Positions 1-8,197 of a DNA stretch of 64,000 nt are shown piece by piece. Within the stretch, counting starts at the first letter, position 1; each line of letters starts with the position of its first letter. The stretch is from Muricoccus roseus (GTDB lineage Bacteria; Pseudomonadota; Alphaproteobacteria; Acetobacterales; Acetobacteraceae). The notes beneath the pieces are model-generated. The model searched no databases and had not been told where the DNA came from. It saw nothing but the letters and a program-made list of their open reading frames with translations. Made by a program: the position numbers and the translations under genes. The stretch lies in the NCBI RefSeq assembly GCF_900141905.1, contig NZ_FQZF01000015.1:1-64000 (forward strand), read 5' to 3'.

Positions 1-338
1 CGGCTCCGGCCCGCACCTACCTCGTCTTCTTCGACTTCGACCGCGCCGACCTGACGGACCGCGCCCGCCAGATCATCGCGGACGCCGCCCAGGCCGTGAC
101 GTCGACCGGCACGACCCGCATCGAGGTGGCCGGCCATGCCGACCGCTCGGGCACCCCGCAGTACAACCAGCGCCTCTCCATGCGCCGCGCCGAGGCGGTC
201 GCCGCCGAGCTGTCGCGCCGTGGCATCGCCCGCAACCAGATGTCGATCCAGGCCTTCGGCGAGAGCCGTCCGCTGGTCCCGACCGCCGATGGCGTGCGTG
301 AGCCGCAGAACCGCCGCGTCGAGATCGTCCTGCGCTAA
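1..338 (+). CDS. OmpA family protein, C-terminal part (5' truncated)
   Basis: The reading frame is open from the left edge and ends with an OmpA-like peptidoglycan-binding domain. It begins with the hydrophobic strand YLVFFDFDRADLT, followed by VAGHADRSGTPQYNQRLSMRRA. The latter holds the Asp and the N-x2-L-x2-R-R-A pattern that binds diaminopimelate in this family. It closes with QNRRVEIVLR. Such domains anchor an outer-membrane barrel or lipoprotein to the cell wall. The N-terminal half lies outside the window, so barrel OmpA and Pal-like lipoprotein cannot be told apart. Confidence 0.9.
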   Translation, partial: APARTYLVFFDFDRADLTDRARQIIADAAQAVTSTGTTRIEVAGHADRSGTPQYNQRLSMRRAEAVAAELSRRGIARNQMSIQAFGESRPLVPTADGVREPQNRRVEIVLR

Positions 339-368
339 TCCCGCAGGGCCTCTCGCGAGGAACTTGAA

Positions 369-404
369 GGGGCGGAGCCGCAGGGCTCCGCCCCTTCTTC
401 TTTT
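369..404 (+). terminator. Rho-independent terminator after the OmpA-family gene
   Basis: A perfect 11-bp stem (GGGGCGGAGCC / GGCTCCGCCCC) with the 4-nt loop GCAG is followed directly by TTCTTCTTTT. It lies 31 nt after the stop codon. Confidence 0.85.
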
Positions 405-487
405 CTTCACCGCAAGAAGTTTGACGGCAGCCCGCCTGCCGCGTTCTCCTCCCCGGCCAATGACGAGCCGAGAGGAGGGTCCGGCCC

Positions 488-868
488 CTGCGCATCCTGA
501 TCGCCCTGCTCGCCCTGCTCGCCCTGGCCGGCTGCGCGGCTCCGGCCGCACCGCGAGAGCCGAGCCTGGCCGGCTATCTCCACATCTTCCAGGCCGCGCG
601 CGACGCCCGCCAGGCCTGTGCCGGCCTCACCCCGGACTGCCCCGGCCCGGTCCAGGAGGATCTCGCCCGCGCCGAGGCCCAGACCCCGCCTGAACTCCTC
701 CTTCCGCCGCAGCGTGCCGCCCCTGAGCGCCGCCTCGCCGAGGCCGCCCTCCAGGCCGCCCATGCGGATTGCCGCGCCCGCGGCATCCGCCCAGGCACCC
801 TTCGGTGGGACAGCTGCCGGGTCGATCGCGGGATCGAGCGGCTGAACGAGGTCGCCGGCCTGCGCTGA
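488..868 (+). CDS. Small lipoprotein, probable CTG start
   Basis: A 126-codon frame encodes a lipoprotein signal (LRILIALLALLALAGC, lipobox LAGC), then a Cys-containing soluble domain ending RGIERLNEVAGLR. No ATG, GTG or TTG lies between the upstream in-frame stop at 461 and the signal peptide. The first usable codon is CTG, placed 9 nt after a strong Shine-Dalgarno AGGAGG (473-478). The signal peptide, lipobox, RBS spacing and following terminator together support a real gene with a rare start codon. An ATG at 460 is in another frame. The mature part has Cys pairs (ACAGLTPDC, HADCRAR, WDSC) suggesting disulphides. Function unknown. Confidence 0.6.
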   Translation: MRILIALLALLALAGCAAPAAPREPSLAGYLHIFQAARDARQACAGLTPDCPGPVQEDLARAEAQTPPELLLPPQRAAPERRLAEAALQAAHADCRARGIRPGTLRWDSCRVDRGIERLNEVAGLR

Positions 869-890
869 ACCCCACCCCTCCAAGCAGAAC

Positions 891-924
891 GGCTCCGGGG
901 AGAGGTGGACCTCTCCCCGGAGCC
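891..924 (+). terminator. Hairpin after the small lipoprotein gene
   Basis: A perfect 15-bp inverted repeat (GGCTCCGGGGAGAGG and its complement) has the 4-nt loop TGGA. It lies 22 nt after the stop and has no clear T-run, so it may be a weak or Rho-assisted terminator between convergent genes. Confidence 0.55.
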
Positions 925-945
925 GCGATCAGGCCCGGAAACAAA

Positions 946-969
946 GAAGGGCGCCTTGCGGCGCCCTTC
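946..969 (-). terminator. Terminator of the leftward exported-protein gene
   Basis: A 10-bp stem (GAAGGGCGCC / GGCGCCCTTC) has a 4-nt loop. Read leftward it is followed by TTTGTTTCC. It lies 23 nt beyond the stop of the leftward gene. Confidence 0.7.
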
Positions 970-992
970 GTAAGCTCGAAACCCCGGCGGGT

Positions 993-1535
993 TCAGCGCG
1001 CGTTGGTCGAGACCCGGCGGATGGCCGTGCGGCGCTCCGTCCGCTCCGGCGCCGTGCGGGCGGCCGGGGTGGTGGCCGCGCCGCACTCGCTGCGGCCATG
1101 CGGGTTGGAGAGGTTGTTCGCCACGGCCAGATTGGCCAGCCCCTCGGTCGTCTTCGGGGCCGCCATGGCGGCGGTGAAGAGCGAGGAGACGTTCTGGCAG
1201 AAATGCGAGCCCTGGCGGCCGCTGTCCATCTGCTGGACATTGGCGAGCTCGGTCACGAAGTTGTCGCGCAGGCGCACGCCGACGGCGCCATTGGCGCGGC
1301 GGTAATGGGTGGACATGCCCTCCCAAGCCGAGGCGAGCGGGCTCTGGAACTGCCGCACGAAGGCGTTGTACTGCTCGTCCTGCTTGCAGAGCAGGGCGGC
1401 GACCATCAGCTGGCTCTGCAGCGAACGCACCTCGAAGGCGGCCTTCTCGGCCGGGCGAAGGCAGGTCTGGGCAATGGCGGGGGTCGCGGCAACGGCGGCC
1501 ACGAGGCCGGCGGCAAAGAGGCGAATCGGCGACAT
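993..1535 (-). CDS. Exported protein of unknown function
   Basis: The product has 180 aa from ATG at 1535. An upstream in-frame ATG at 1589 would put 18 charged and proline residues before the signal peptide, so it was not chosen. The N-terminus MSPIRLFAAGLVAAVAATPAIAQ is a typical Sec signal with an AIA-Q cleavage site. The mature part carries four Cys (TCLRP, LLCKQ, HFCQN, SECGA), consistent with two periplasmic disulphides, and a helical centre. The basic C-terminus is low complexity. I do not recognise the family. Confidence 0.75.
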   Translation of the reverse strand: MSPIRLFAAGLVAAVAATPAIAQTCLRPAEKAAFEVRSLQSQLMVAALLCKQDEQYNAFVRQFQSPLASAWEGMSTHYRRANGAVGVRLRDNFVTELANVQQMDSGRQGSHFCQNVSSLFTAAMAAPKTTEGLANLAVANNLSNPHGRSECGAATTPAARTAPERTERRTAIRRVSTNAR

Positions 1536-1746
1536 CTGAACCGGGGTCTCCCGAGGCGTTAGGGGCGGCACCTCCGCCCTGGCGAACATCTATTCCTTCA
1601 CTGCCCCGGATGCACGCGGCATTTTGTGGGCAGGAGGTCGAGCGCGGTCAGAGGCTTAGGGGGCGTGGCGGAAATGCCATGGCAAGGCCGCCGGGCGCCT
1701 TCGCCGCGCCCTGCCAGCCAGCCTGCGGAAGGCCGGGCTTGTGGGC

Positions 1747-2328
1747 TCAGGCCGCCGCGGGGCGCTTCCGGCGCTGCATCCGGGCAAGGCCCGCCAGCCG
1801 CCTGTCAAGGAAATCCAGCGCTGCCGGAACACCTCCCGGCTCCCGCAGCCAGTAGGCCAGGGTCGCGGCATAGATCCCGGCCAGCGTGGCGCGGCGCGTG
1901 TACCAGGAGAGATCGGCGGAGCTGTCCCCGGCCGCCGCCCAGATCGCATCCGCCGTGCGCGCCAGCGTCCGTGCGCCCACCGCGGCGTTCCAGGGCAGGG
2001 CGAGCACGGCCAGCGCCCGGCGCACCGCCTCCCGTTGCGGCTCCAGCCCCTCCAGCCGGAGGGCGATCAGCCGCCGGATGCGCTGCGGCGTGCGCAGGGC
2101 CGCCAGGTCCTCCCGCGCGGCCGCCTCCTCCATCCGCCGGTCGGAGAGGTCGATCCAGGCCTCAACGGCCCCCACGGGCCCGCGGGGAAAGAGCCAGCGA
2201 TGGGCCGCCGGCTCCTCGCCGAGGCTCCGCAGCCCGGCCTCCATCGCCGCCACGGTCCAGCCCAGCCGTGCCACATGCGGCAGGGTCGCCAGGATGGCCG
2301 CGTCCCGCTCCGGGCTGCGCTCGATCAC
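1747..2328 (-). CDS. COQ9 family ubiquinone biosynthesis protein
   Basis: This 193-aa protein has the TetR-like fold signature of COQ9: WTVAAMEAGLRSLGEEP, then AVEAWIDLSDRRMEE, then DLSWYTRRATLAGIYAATLAYWL near the C-terminus. COQ9 binds a lipid intermediate and assists the COQ7-type hydroxylase in ubiquinone synthesis at the inner membrane. It overlaps the upstream peptide deformylase gene by 4 nt (ATGA), so the two are translationally coupled. Placement of COQ9 close to rpsU is common in alphaproteobacteria. The first 20-30 residues lack a membrane segment. Confidence 0.85.
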   Translation of the reverse strand: MIERSPERDAAILATLPHVARLGWTVAAMEAGLRSLGEEPAAHRWLFPRGPVGAVEAWIDLSDRRMEEAAAREDLAALRTPQRIRRLIALRLEGLEPQREAVRRALAVLALPWNAAVGARTLARTADAIWAAAGDSSADLSWYTRRATLAGIYAATLAYWLREPGGVPAALDFLDRRLAGLARMQRRKRPAAA

Positions 2329-2840
2329 CGCGCCTCCTCCTTCCCGGCCTGGGCCTGGTGGCGCGCCAGCTCCTCGACAAAGCCCAGCCGCGAGAGATCC
2401 GTCATCCGCATGGGATAGAGCAGCCCTTCCAGGTGGTCGTATTCATGCTGCATCACCCGGGCCGCCATTCCCTCCGCCTCACCGGAGACGGCCCGCCCCT
2501 CGGCATCCAGCCCCTTCCAGGCGATCCGCGCCGCCCGCCCGACCTCGCCGCGCAGGCCGGGAATGGAGAGGCAGCCCTCCCAGCCCGCCTCGCGCTCCTC
2601 GCCAAGGGGCGTGATCTCCGGGTTGAACAGGGCGAAGACCTGCGGGCCGTCCCGCATGACGAAGATCCGCAGCGGCACATGCACCTGCGGCGCCGCCAGC
2701 CCCAGCCCATTCGCATCCAGCATCGTCTCGGCCATGTCGGTCGCCAGCCGGCGCATCTCGGGGGAAGTCGGGTCCGCCACGGGCTCTGCCCGGCGTAGCA
2801 GCACCGGATGGCCGAGCCGCGCGATCTTCAGAATGGCCAT
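2325..2840 (-). CDS. def: Peptide deformylase
   Basis: The 171-aa protein has all three deformylase motifs: GLGLAAPQ (residues 45-52), EGCLS with the metal ligand Cys90, and HEYDH (132-136) with the two metal-binding His and the catalytic Glu. It removes the N-formyl group from nascent proteins. Length is normal for the family. It is the first gene of a def-COQ9 leftward pair and is divergent from rpsU. The strain may carry a second deformylase elsewhere, so it need not be the only essential copy. Confidence 0.93.
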   Translation of the reverse strand: MAILKIARLGHPVLLRRAEPVADPTSPEMRRLATDMAETMLDANGLGLAAPQVHVPLRIFVMRDGPQVFALFNPEITPLGEEREAGWEGCLSIPGLRGEVGRAARIAWKGLDAEGRAVSGEAEGMAARVMQHEYDHLEGLLYPMRMTDLSRLGFVEELARHQAQAGKEEAR

Positions 2841-2963
2841 TCGGGTTCCAGCAAGGCATTAGGGGCAACCGCGCCCCGGCTGATATGTTGGGGCATGGGC
2901 CGGATTCGTCACCAGGCCCCGCCCCTCGGCGTTTCGGGCTTCCACGACGAGGCCCGTCCATGT

Positions 2964-3010
2964 TAAACGGCCGGGCTTTCGCTGGATGGATTCGTCCATC
3001 CGGCCGTTTA
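2964..3010 (+). promoter_or_regulatory. Two-tier hairpin in the rpsU leader
   Basis: An outer 9-bp stem (TAAACGGCC / GGCCGTTTA) encloses an 11-nt asymmetric internal loop and a 7-bp inner stem (GGATGGA / TCCATCC). The inner stem is closed by a TTCG tetraloop. It ends 43 nt before the rpsU start, between divergent promoters. The compact fold with a stabilising tetraloop suggests a structured 5' UTR element rather than a terminator, since no T-run follows. Function is inferred only. Confidence 0.45.
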
Positions 3011-3052
3011 CCCATCTCTAACCCCCACCCTTGGCAAGGAGGACGTTGCCGC

Positions 3053-3256
3053 GTGCAAGTCGTCGTTCGGGACAACAACATCGACCAGGCGCTGAAGGCG
3101 CTCAAGAAGAAGCTGCAGCGCGAAGGCGTCTTCCGCGAGATGAAGCTGCGCCGGCACTTTGAGAAGCCCTCCGAGCGCCGCGCCCGCGAGGCCGCCGAGG
3201 CCGTTCGCCGCGCCCGCAAGGTCGAGCGCAAGCGCCTGGAGCGCGAGGGCTTCTGA
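3053..3256 (+). CDS. rpsU: 30S ribosomal protein S21 (bS21)
   Basis: The 67-aa basic protein begins [22 protein letters not shown], the standard bS21 N-terminus, and ends in the Arg/Lys-rich helix typical of the family. The GTG start is fixed by AAGGAGG (3036-3042), 10 nt upstream. Longer upstream in-frame reading would pass through the structured leader and is not homologous. bS21 joins the 30S subunit near the anti-Shine-Dalgarno region. Confidence 0.95.
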   Translation: MQVVVRDNNIDQALKALKKKLQREGVFREMKLRRHFEKPSERRAREAAEAVRRARKVERKRLEREGF

Positions 3257-3263
3257 GCCCCGC

Positions 3264-3340
3264 CCTCCCCTTCACGGGGAGGCGCACCGAAGACGTCTGA
3301 GGCCGCGGCGCGGGGGCAAGCCCCTGCGAACCGCGGCTTT
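3264..3340 (+). terminator. Tandem hairpins after rpsU
   Basis: A first stem CCTCCCC / GGGGAGG (3264-3282) is followed by a second nested stem GCCGCGG / CCGCGGC (3302-3337). The second contains an inner GGGGC-AA-GCCCC and ends in TTT. It probably stops transcription from both rpsU and the convergent gene. Confidence 0.55.
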
Positions 3341-3349
3341 GGCGCGTCT

Positions 3350-4948
3350 TCAGCCCTGCTTGCTCAGGTTCCAGAAAGTCGCGAAGCTCGGAATCACGTC
3401 GCGCAACGTGTTCCGGTAGGCCGTCGCCTGGAAATACTGTCCCAGCGGCGCGAAGGGCACCGTCTCGAAGGCCCGGCGCTGCATCCGCCCCGCGACTGTC
3501 TTCTGCACCTGCAAGTCCGGCGCATCAAACCATTCGCCCCGCAGGGTCTCGATCTCTGGGTCATCCGGCCAGCCGAACCAGCCGGCCTGGCCATTGGCCC
3601 GAAGCTGCGTGTTGGCGGCGGGGGTCGCATTGTCCGCTCCCGCGCTGAAGGTCACGAAGGCGCTCCAGCCCCCCTGCCCCGGCGCCGCCTTGCTGCCCCG
3701 CCGGGTCAGCACCGTGCCCCAGTCCACCGCCTGGTAGTCCACGTTCATGCCCATTTTGCGAAGGGTGTCTGCCATGACCTCGCTCATGGCATTCACATGC
3801 GGCAGGTCGGTCGGCACGAGGAAGACGACCGGCTCGCCCCTGTAGCCCGCCGCCGCCAGCTCCCGCTTCGAGAGCTCCAGGTCGCGCGGCCCGGTCAGCA
3901 CATCCATGGCGATGTCATTCGCCAGCGGGCTCCCTGGCGTGAACACCCCGGCGGGCACCCGCCACATCGCGGGGTCGTTGCCGGCGCAGGCGATCATCAG
4001 ATCCGTCTGGTTCACCGCCCCCAGCACGGCCCGCCGCACCAGCGGGTTGTCGAAGGGCGGGTGCAGGTGGTTCATCCGGAAGCTGGCGCAGTATCCCGCC
4101 TTGTCCAGCACGCCCACTGTGAGGTTCCTGTTCCGCCGCAGCAGCGGCAGCAGGTCCGGCGTGGCGAAATCCCACCAGTCCACCTCCCCGGCCATCAGCG
4201 CATTGGCCGCGGTGGCGGGGTCCGGGGTGGTCAGCCACTCCACCCGGTCCAGATGCACCAGCTTCGGCCCGGCCGTGCCGCTCGGCGCGCCGCCCGGGGC
4301 CGGGACATAGCGCTCGTTCCGCGCATAGACGGCGCGTGCGCCGGAGATCCGCTCATCCGCCAGGAAGCGGAAGGGGCCGGAGCCCACCATTTCCGTCACC
4401 TGCGTCGTGCCGGGGGTGCGCGCCAGCCGCTCCGGCATCATCGCGGGCATGTAGACGCCGAACTTGCCCAGCGCGTTCGGCAGCATCGGGAAGGGCTTCT
4501 TCAGCCGGAAGAGGAGCCGCCGGTCATCCGGGGCGGAGAGTTCCTCGGTCGCCGCCATCAGCGTGGCCCCGAAGCCGTCCCGGCTGGCCCAGCGGCGGAT
4601 GGAGGCCACGCAGTCCCGCGCCAGCACGGGCTCGCCATCATGCCAGCGCAGCCCCTCGCGCAGCGTCAGCGTCCAGCGCCGGCCGTCCTCCTCGACAACA
4701 TGGCCCTCCACCATCTGCGGCCGGGGCGCATACTCCGCATCCGTGCCGTAGAGCGTGTCGAACACCATGAAGCCGTGGTTGCGGGTGACGTAGGCGGTGT
4801 TCCAATGGGGATCGAGGGTGGAGAGATCCGCCTGCGGGATGAACTTCAGTACCCGCGCGCCCGCCGCCCCCTGGGCGGCGCCGAGGCGCGGAGCCGCGAG
4901 CCCCGCCGCCGCCATTCCCGCGCCCGAGAGGAGTTGCCGTCTGCGCAT
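3350..4948 (-). CDS. ABC transporter substrate-binding protein, dipeptide/oligopeptide (SBP_bac_5) type
   Basis: The 532-aa protein starts with a twin-arginine-like signal (MRRRQLLSGAGMAAAGLAAPRLGAAQ). It then shows the family core: STLDPHWNT, YDTLYGTD-like segment, LREGLRWHDGEPVLARDCVASIRRW, GSGPFRF and MNHLHPPFDNPLVRRAV. Such proteins capture peptides, amines or other oligomeric nutrients in the periplasm for an ABC permease. No permease or ATPase gene is near. It is paralogous over its full length to the binding protein at 45975-47573; both share FGWP-DP-IETLR near the C-terminus. Confidence 0.9.
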   Translation of the reverse strand: MRRRQLLSGAGMAAAGLAAPRLGAAQGAAGARVLKFIPQADLSTLDPHWNTAYVTRNHGFMVFDTLYGTDAEYAPRPQMVEGHVVEEDGRRWTLTLREGLRWHDGEPVLARDCVASIRRWASRDGFGATLMAATEELSAPDDRRLLFRLKKPFPMLPNALGKFGVYMPAMMPERLARTPGTTQVTEMVGSGPFRFLADERISGARAVYARNERYVPAPGGAPSGTAGPKLVHLDRVEWLTTPDPATAANALMAGEVDWWDFATPDLLPLLRRNRNLTVGVLDKAGYCASFRMNHLHPPFDNPLVRRAVLGAVNQTDLMIACAGNDPAMWRVPAGVFTPGSPLANDIAMDVLTGPRDLELSKRELAAAGYRGEPVVFLVPTDLPHVNAMSEVMADTLRKMGMNVDYQAVDWGTVLTRRGSKAAPGQGGWSAFVTFSAGADNATPAANTQLRANGQAGWFGWPDDPEIETLRGEWFDAPDLQVQKTVAGRMQRRAFETVPFAPLGQYFQATAYRNTLRDVIPSFATFWNLSKQG

Positions 4949-5052
4949 CGCGTCCGCCCTGCCGATTCGCCCTCATCGCAGCACGCTCCATGCCAGCCGT
5001 CACGCAGGGATGGCACCGCAGCCCTCGCCCGGCCCACGCGTTCCTCCCCGTG

Positions 5053-5748
5053 ATGCCCCGCCTCACCCATGATCTGATCGCTCAGGCCGTCCGCCCGCCC
5101 CCACCCGGCCCCGCCGCCCCCCAACCCGACGAACCGCGCCTGCGCGCCGAGATGCAGGTCTTCCTGCATGGCCGGGACCCGAAGCTTGGTGTCTGGGTCT
5201 TCGCCTATGGCGCCCTGATGTGGAACCACGATGCGGCCGGCCCGAACATCGTCACCCCTGCCCGCCTGCCCGGCTTCGCCCGCCGCTACACGCTGCGCGA
5301 TGTCCAGGACCGCGGCACCCCCGCCTCGCCCGGCTTGACCCTGGGGTTGGAGGAGGCGCCCGCCCTGGCCTGCCCCGGGCTCCTCCTCCACCTGCCCGGA
5401 CCCGACGTGGAGGAACGCCTGTGGCCCATCTGGAAGCAGGAGATGGGGCCGGGCTTCTACACACCCCACTGGGTCGAAGTGACCATGCACGCCAGCCGCG
5501 ACCCGGGCGGCGCGCCCATCCGCGCCCTGTGCTTCGTCACCCGGCCGGACAGCCCGCACTGCTGCGGCGAGAAGCCGGTGCGGGAGGTGGCGGACTGCCT
5601 TGCCCGCAGCATCGGGCCCAATGGCGCGGCCGCGGCCTATCTGCTCGACGCGGCGGACACCCTGCGGAAGAACGGGATGCGGGACGCGACGCTGGAAAGC
5701 CTGGAGGCGGAGGTGGCACAGCGCCTTGCCGACGTGAGGCCTGTCTGA
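5053..5748 (+). CDS. ChaC-like gamma-glutamylcyclotransferase
   Basis: The product has 231 aa. The N-terminal domain shows VWVFAYGALMWN, the nucleotide-like YGSL-type loop of the cyclotransferase fold. LPGFARRYTL and LWPIWKQEMGPGFYTPHWVEV match the ChaC pattern E/W-x-REM-x-x-Y-x-P-x-W. ChaC enzymes cleave gamma-glutamyl peptides such as glutathione to 5-oxoproline. An in-frame ATG at 4990 would add 21 residues overlapping the divergent promoter, so the internal ATG was chosen. The RBS is weak in both cases. Confidence 0.8.
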   Translation: MPRLTHDLIAQAVRPPPPGPAAPQPDEPRLRAEMQVFLHGRDPKLGVWVFAYGALMWNHDAAGPNIVTPARLPGFARRYTLRDVQDRGTPASPGLTLGLEEAPALACPGLLLHLPGPDVEERLWPIWKQEMGPGFYTPHWVEVTMHASRDPGGAPIRALCFVTRPDSPHCCGEKPVREVADCLARSIGPNGAAAAYLLDAADTLRKNGMRDATLESLEAEVAQRLADVRPV

Positions 5749-5787
5749 ACGCCGTTTGATGGTGCGGGAAGCCGGTTCTGCGCTGAC

Positions 5788-5891
5788 GGTCTGTCCCCCT
5801 CAGTCAGAGACCCCTTGGATCCGGGGTATCCACGGCAGTCAGACGGGATTCCAAGGGCCTCAGGCCCTTGGCGGGTGAGGGCGGAGCCCTC
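5788..5891 (+). repeat. Dispersed composite repeat, copy 1 (short form)
   Basis: This copy keeps the first bases of module A (GGTCTGTCCCC) and a complete module C. Module C here consists of the conserved TATCCACGGCAGTCAGACGG, the hairpin CCAAGGGCC-TCA-GGCCCTTGG, and GAGGGC-GGA-GCCCTC. The A palindrome and module B are missing. It sits between two convergent gene ends. Confidence 0.85.
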
Positions 5892-5924
5892 TCTCCGAAG
5901 CTCTGGTTCCTTCGAGGCGCCGGA

Positions 5925-6779
5925 TCAGACCCGCTCATACACCGTGCAGATGAACTCGCCCTCGCGCTGCTGGTCCAGGACACGGAAGCCTGTCCGCTCC
6001 GCCAGCACCCGCGGGCTGTCGCCCATGGGGAAGAAGACGTGGAAGCGGGTATGGGCGTAGAGCCAGTCGTGGCAGGGCGAGGCGTGGGCCATGCGCGCGC
6101 CCGGGCGCAGCACGCTGTGGAAGAAACGGAAGTCGGCCAGCGGATCGACCATGTGCTCGATCACGTTGTTCGAGAACAGCGCCCCGAAGACGGGGGAGAT
6201 CGCGCCCCGCGCGCCCACGATGAAGCTGCCGTCCTCCGGCGGCGCGGCCGGCTCGTAGCCCCAGGCGTCGTGCCCCCCTGCCCGCAAGGTGGGGATGCTG
6301 CGGCTCCAGCGGCCGCAACCCCAGTTCAGCACCGGGCCGGAGAAGGCGCCGAGCATCCCGAAGGCCCGCAGCTCGGATTGCGTCCCGTCGGATTCGCGGT
6401 AGTCCTCGTAGAGCAGGGTGTAGTCCGCGTTCAGCAGCGCCTCTGGCGCCTCCATCACCTTGGTCGGGCCGAAGCCGCAGCCGCACCCCGCGCAGATGTA
6501 GCGCTCCAGCCGCCCGCCGCCGAACATGTCCCGATCCACGCGGATCTCGAGGCTGTCGCGCGGCGCCACGCGCTCACAGACCGGGCAGCGCAGCGGCCGA
6601 CCGGGCGGCAGCAGCGCCTCCACCCGGTCGAGCGAGGCCCAGTGCGCCGGCATCACCGCCGCCCGCAGGTCGCGCAGCTGCCGCTCCATCGCGGCGAGCC
6701 GCGCCTCCAAGGGATCGGCGAGCCGCGTCTGCGCCGTGGCGGCCGGGCCTTCGCCCGCCACGGGCTCTGTCGCGCCCAA
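5925..6779 (-). CDS. Class I SAM methyltransferase with N-terminal zinc ribbon
   Basis: A short coiled-coil segment (LEARLAAMERQLRDLRAAV) precedes a Cys cluster (CPVC and later CAGCGCG), probably a zinc ribbon. A Rossmann methyltransferase domain follows, with VLNWGCGRWSRSIP as the SAM-binding loop and FSNNVIEHMVDPLADFRF as motif II/III. The C-terminus ends with FICTVYERV. The start is uncertain: TTG at 6779, 1 nt after the pntB stop, keeps the coiled coil; ATG at 6686 and GTG at 6830 are alternatives. It probably is cotranscribed with the transhydrogenase genes. Substrate unknown; sugar or small-molecule methylation is typical for such zinc-ribbon fusions. Confidence 0.75.
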   Translation of the reverse strand: MGATEPVAGEGPAATAQTRLADPLEARLAAMERQLRDLRAAVMPAHWASLDRVEALLPPGRPLRCPVCERVAPRDSLEIRVDRDMFGGGRLERYICAGCGCGFGPTKVMEAPEALLNADYTLLYEDYRESDGTQSELRAFGMLGAFSGPVLNWGCGRWSRSIPTLRAGGHDAWGYEPAAPPEDGSFIVGARGAISPVFGALFSNNVIEHMVDPLADFRFFHSVLRPGARMAHASPCHDWLYAHTRFHVFFPMGDSPRVLAERTGFRVLDQQREGEFICTVYERV

Positions 6780-6780
6780 G

Positions 6781-8193
6781 CTACTTCTGCAGCGCCTGGA
6801 CGATCTGCTGGGTGACCTTCTTCGCGTCACCGAACAGCATCATCGTGTTGTCGCGGAAGAAGAGTTCGTTCTCCACGCCCGCATAGCCGGAGGACATGCC
6901 GCGCTTCACGAAGAAGACCGTCTTCGCCCTGTCCACGTCGAGGATGGGCATGCCGTAGATGGGGGAGGTCTTGTCAGTCTTCGCCGCCGGGTTCGTCACG
7001 TCGTTCGCGCCGATCACATAGGCCACGTCCGCCTCGGCGAATTCGGGGTTGATCTCCTCCAGCTCGTGCACGTCGTCATAGGGAACGTTGGCCTCGGCCA
7101 GCAGCACGTTCATATGGCCGGGCATGCGGCCAGCGACGGGGTGGATAGCGTATTCCACCGTCGCGCCTTCCTTCTTCAGCAGGTCCGCCATTTCCCGCAC
7201 CACCTGCTGCGCCTGGGCCACCGCCATGCCGTAGCCGGGCACGATGATGACCTTGCCGGCATTCTTCATGATGTAGGCCGCATCCTCCGGGCTGCCGGAC
7301 TTCACCGGCCGCGCGGGCTGCGCCGGGCCACCGGCCGCCGCCGCCCCGCCCGCCTCGGCCCCGAAGCCGCCGAGCAGCACGTTGAGGATGGAACGGTTCA
7401 TCCCCTTGCACATGATGTAGGACAGGATGGCGCCCGAGGCGCCCACCAGCGCGCCGGTGACGATCAGCAGCAGGTTGCCGATGGTGAAGCCGATGCCCGC
7501 CGCCGCCCAGCCGGAGTAGCTGTTTAGCATCGAGACGACGACCGGCATGTCCGCGCCACCGATCGGGATGATGAGCAGGAAGCCGAGCGCGAAGGAGAGA
7601 ATGGCGATCAGCCAGAACAGCCCGGTCGGCCCGCCGGTTGCCACGAAGATGCCGATCAGCACCAGCAGCAGCACGCCCAGGGCGGCGTTCAGCAGGTGCT
7701 GGCCCTTGAACAGGATCGGCGCGCCGGACATGCGGCCATCCAGCTTGGCGAAGGCGATGACCGAGCCCGAGAAGGTGATGGCGCCGATGGCCAGGCCCAG
7801 CGACATCTCCACCAGCGACTGCCCATGGATGTTGCCGGGCGTGCCGATGCCGAAGCTCTGCGGCGCATAGAGCGCCGCCGCCGCCACGAACACCGCGGCA
7901 AGCCCCACCAGCGAGTGGAAGGCCGCGACGAGCTGCGGCAGCGAGGTCATCTGGATCCGGTTGGCGATGACGGCGCCGATCCCGCCGCCGATCGCCAGCC
8001 CCGCGATGATCAGCCCGATCCCGCCGGCGCGCATGCCGGGCGTGGCCAGCGTCGCGAGGATCGCGATCGCCATGCCGATCATGCCCATGAGGTTGCCGCG
8101 CCGGCTGGTGGAGGGGTGGGAGAGCCCCTTCAGCGCCAGAATGAAAAGAACCGAGGAGACGAGATAGGCCAGTGTCGAAAGGGTATGGGACAC
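6781..8193 (-). CDS. pntB: NAD(P) transhydrogenase beta subunit
   Basis: The 470-aa membrane protein begins MSHTLSTLAYLVSSVLFILALKGL. It has about nine hydrophobic segments (domain II), then the NADP(H)-binding domain III with VPGYGMAVAQAQ and VIGANDVTNPAA. Together with PntAA and PntAB it couples proton entry to hydride transfer from NADH to NADP, supplying NADPH. Length is normal. It lies 4 nt after pntAB in a three-gene leftward operon. Confidence 0.97.
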   Translation of the reverse strand: MSHTLSTLAYLVSSVLFILALKGLSHPSTSRRGNLMGMIGMAIAILATLATPGMRAGGIGLIIAGLAIGGGIGAVIANRIQMTSLPQLVAAFHSLVGLAAVFVAAAALYAPQSFGIGTPGNIHGQSLVEMSLGLAIGAITFSGSVIAFAKLDGRMSGAPILFKGQHLLNAALGVLLLVLIGIFVATGGPTGLFWLIAILSFALGFLLIIPIGGADMPVVVSMLNSYSGWAAAGIGFTIGNLLLIVTGALVGASGAILSYIMCKGMNRSILNVLLGGFGAEAGGAAAAGGPAQPARPVKSGSPEDAAYIMKNAGKVIIVPGYGMAVAQAQQVVREMADLLKKEGATVEYAIHPVAGRMPGHMNVLLAEANVPYDDVHELEEINPEFAEADVAYVIGANDVTNPAAKTDKTSPIYGMPILDVDRAKTVFFVKRGMSSGYAGVENELFFRDNTMMLFGDAKKVTQQIVQALQK

Positions 8194-8197
8194 GGTC

